Shown: one piece after another, positions 61,701 through 64,000 of the stretch
Layout of the letters: every line of letters starts with the position of its first letter
Numbering within the stretch: position 1 is the first letter of the stretch
Assembly (NCBI RefSeq): GCF_963678635.1
Contig: NC_087064.1
Location: 17,291,802 to 17,355,801 of the forward strand
DNA from: Symsagittifera roscoffensis
Lineage: Eukaryota > Xenacoelomorpha > Acoela > Convolutidae
DNA: 64,000 bases
Direction of reading: 5' to 3'
Program-made: the position numbers and the translations under genes
The notes under the pieces: model-generated
Database searches by the model: none
Told to the model about the DNA's origin: nothing
The model's input: only the letters and a program-made list of their open reading frames with translations

Positions 61701-64000
61701 AAAGTGGCTTCAGTTGGATTTTAAGATAACAAAAGTTGCTCATAGAGCTTTCGGGACACACCCATTTGCTTTTTCGTAAAAATAAGGCTAAGAAAGACCT
61801 TAGATGAGCTTGTTTTACGTTGGGGTGAGCTGCACGAGCTTGTGAGCAACCCTGAATACCCCTATTTTGAGCGGAAAAATGATGGTCTCAGGGGAGTAGA
61901 ACGCTTGTTTGGACACAAAGGAATGATCGTACAGCTTCGACATGATCTTAGCGAAGTTGGATATGGATGATGTTTAGCTGATCACAAGAGATGGGAACTG
62001 TGCAATTAGTGGTTCAAAAGTTATTATTCAAATTGTAAACAAGCTCAAAATGAAGTCCAAATCTGGCAAAGTGGCTTCAGTTGGATTTTAAGATAACAAA
62101 AATTGCTCATAGAGCTTTCGGGACACACCCATTTGCTTTTTCGTAAAAATAAGGCTAAGAAAGACCTTAGATGAGCTTGTTTTACGTTGGGGTGAGCTGC
62201 ACGAGCTTGTGAGCAACCCTGAATACCCCTATTTTGAGCGGAAAAATGATGGTCTCAGGGGAGTAGAACGCTTGTTTGGACACAAAGTAATAATCGTACA
62301 GCTTCGACCTGATCTTAGCGAAGCTGGATATGGATGATGCTTTGCTGTTCGCAAGAGATGGGAACTGTGCAATTAGTGGTTCAAAAGTTATGATTAAAAC
62401 TGTTAACAAGCTCAAAATGAGGTCCAAAACTGGCAAAGTGGCTTCAGTTGGATTTTAAGATAACAAAAATTGCTCATAGAGCTTTCGGGACACACCCATT
62501 TGCTTTCTCGTAAAAATAAGTCTAAGAAAGACCTTAGATGAGCTTGTTTTACCTCGGGGTGAGCTGCACGAGCTTGTGAGCAACCCTGAATACCTATATT
62601 TTGAGCGGAAAAATGATGGTCTCAGGGGAGCAGAACGCTTGTTTGGACACAAAGTAATGATCGTACAGCTTCGACCTGATCTTAGCGAAGTTAGATATGG
62701 ATGATGTTTAGCTGTTCGCAAGAGATGGGAACTGTGCAATTAGTGGTTCAAAAGTTATGATTCAAATTGTAAACAAGCTCAAAATGAGGTCGAAAACTGG
62801 CTAAGTGGCTTCAGTTGGATTTTAAGATAACAAAAGTTGCTCATAGAGCTTTCGGGACACACCCATTTGCTTTCTCGTAAAAATAAGTCTAAGAAAGATC
62901 TTAGATAAGCTTGTTTTTACCTTGGGGTGAGCTGCACGAGTTTGTGAGCAACTCCGAAAACCCCTATTTTGAGCTCAAAAATGAACATCTCAGTGGGGTA
63001 GAACGCTTGCTTGGGATTGAAGGAGTGATCTCAGGGCTTCAACCCAATATTATCGAAGTTAGATATGGATGATGATTAGCTGCTCGCAAACAATGGGGGC
63101 TGTGCAATCAGTGGTTCGAAAGTTATGACCCATATTGTAAACAAGCTCAAAATGAGTTCCAAATCTGGCGAAATTGATTCAGTTGGCTTTTAAAGTAACA
63201 AATCTTGCTTTTATAGCTTCCAAGATAAGCCCATTTGCTTTCTCGTGACAAATAGGTCTGAAGAATTACCTTAGATGAGCTTGTTTGACCCTTGGGTGAG
63301 CTGCACGAGCTTTTGAGCAACCCTGAATACCCCTTTTTGAGCGGAAAAATGATGGTCTCAGGGGAGTAGAACGCTTGTTTGGACACAAAGGAATGATCGT
63401 ACAGCTTCGACATGATCTTAGCGAAGTTGGATATGGATGATGTTTAGCTGATCACAAGAGATGGGAACTGTGCAATTAGTGGTTCAAAAGTTATTATTCA
63501 AATTGTAAACAAGCTCAAAATGAAGTCCAAATCTGGCAAAGTGGCTTCAGTTGGATTTTAAGATAACAAAAATTGCTCATAGAGCTTTCGGGACACACCC
63601 ATTTGCTTTTTCGTAAAAATAAGGCTTAGAAAGACCTTAGATGAGCTTGTTTTACGTTGGGGTGAGCTGCACGAGCTTGTGAGCAACCCTGAATACCCCT
63701 ATTTTGAGCGGAAAAATGATGGTCTCAGGGGAGTAGAACGCTTGTTTGGACACAAAGTAATGATCGTACAGCTTCGACCTGATCTTAGCGAAGCTGGATA
63801 TGGATGATGTTTTGCTGTTCGCAAGAGATGGGAACTGTGCAATTAGTGGTTCAAAAGTTATGATTAAAACTGTTAACAAGCTCAAAATGAGGTCCAAAAC
63901 TGGCAAAGTGGCTTCAGTTGGATTTTAAGATAACAAAAATTGCTCATAGAGCTTTCGGGACACACCCATTTGCTTTCTCGTAAAAATAAGTCTAAGAAAG
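58770..64000 (+). repeat. Nested 1,470 bp and 3,671 bp higher-order repeats
   Basis: GAAAACTGGCTAAGTGGC at 59,121 and 62,792 and the TGGGATTGAAGG variant at 59,341 and 63,012 give an offset of 3,671 bp (ten monomers). Within this, the AGCTGGATATGGATGATG monomer recurs near 60,850, 62,322 and 63,792, 1,470-1,471 bp apart (four monomers). TTTAGCTGATCACAAGAG is found near 60,503, 61,610, 61,975 and 63,445. The block continues past the window edge. Confidence 0.87.

Larger units (their letters stand above)
1..64000 (+). repeat. Satellite DNA array, ~368 bp monomer, fills the window
   Basis: The anchor TTTAA followed by R-ATAACAAA recurs at about 324, 671, 1038, 1405, 1774, 2141 and 2508, and so on to the right end, giving spacings of mostly 367-370 bp. 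That is roughly 174 monomer equivalents. Every stretch I inspected can be placed on the monomer; I found no unique DNA, transposon or gene between copies. All monomers run in the same direction except one inverted piece at 19,016-19,195. This organisation is characteristic of eukaryotic centromeric or heterochromatic satellites. The family name is not recognised with certainty. Transcription cannot be judged from the sequence. Confidence 0.97.

Noticed and set aside
1-64000. CRISPR-like regular repeats
   Set aside because: The repeated unit is the full ~368 bp monomer with no unique spacers, and there are no cas genes.

Overview
The whole 64 kb window is one uninterrupted block of tandemly repeated satellite DNA. 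I see no protein-coding gene, RNA gene, transposon or other unique sequence in it. The basic monomer is about 367-370 bp, AT-leaning, and arranged head to tail. All copies lie in one orientation except a single ~180 bp inverted piece near 19.0-19.2 kb. Arrays of this size and structure are typical of eukaryotic centromeric, pericentromeric or heterochromatic DNA. A plant is my best guess, possibly a legume, because a quarter of the monomer resembles what I remember of the soybean 92 bp centromere repeat. That resemblance is from memory and unverified.

The monomer has internal structure. By eye it is made of four diverged sub-units averaging 92 bp (4 x 92 = 368). Each carries an ACCC core, followed in three of them by a CTCGAAAATGA-GTCT-like stretch and in all four by a GCTTGCTT-like stretch. 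Several shortened monomers appear to be deletions between equivalent positions of different quarters, so the quarters seem to have kept recombining. Two main monomer classes alternate over much of the array: class 1 (GAGCGG or GAGCTG...GGTCTCAGGGG...CTTGTTTGG) and class 2 (GAGCTC...CGTCTCAGTGG...CTTGCTTGGGAAT).

Layout: 1-13.6 kb is an older, diverged mosaic with dimer and six-monomer duplications. 13.6-22 kb is mixed, with a run of four class 1 monomers and the palindrome. 22-27.9 kb has five-monomer (1,844 bp) and four-monomer (1,475 bp) higher-order repeats. 27.9-32.1 kb is disordered. 32.1-41.8 kb has ~1.91 kb and 1.84 kb units. 41.8-47.7 kb is mixed, with a ~1,100 bp trimer. 47.7-53.2 kb is a very homogeneous 735 bp dimer array. 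53.4-64 kb has dimer, ~1.83 kb, 1.47 kb and 3.67 kb units. Homogeneity rises from left to right, as if recent amplification is centred near 48-54 kb or beyond the right end.

There is no gene cooperation to describe. What is of interest is the evolutionary record: nested duplications at many scales, one inversion, truncated monomers reused as markers, and old monomer types surviving inside young blocks. All period lengths come from hand-located anchor positions. Identity statements are by-eye estimates.
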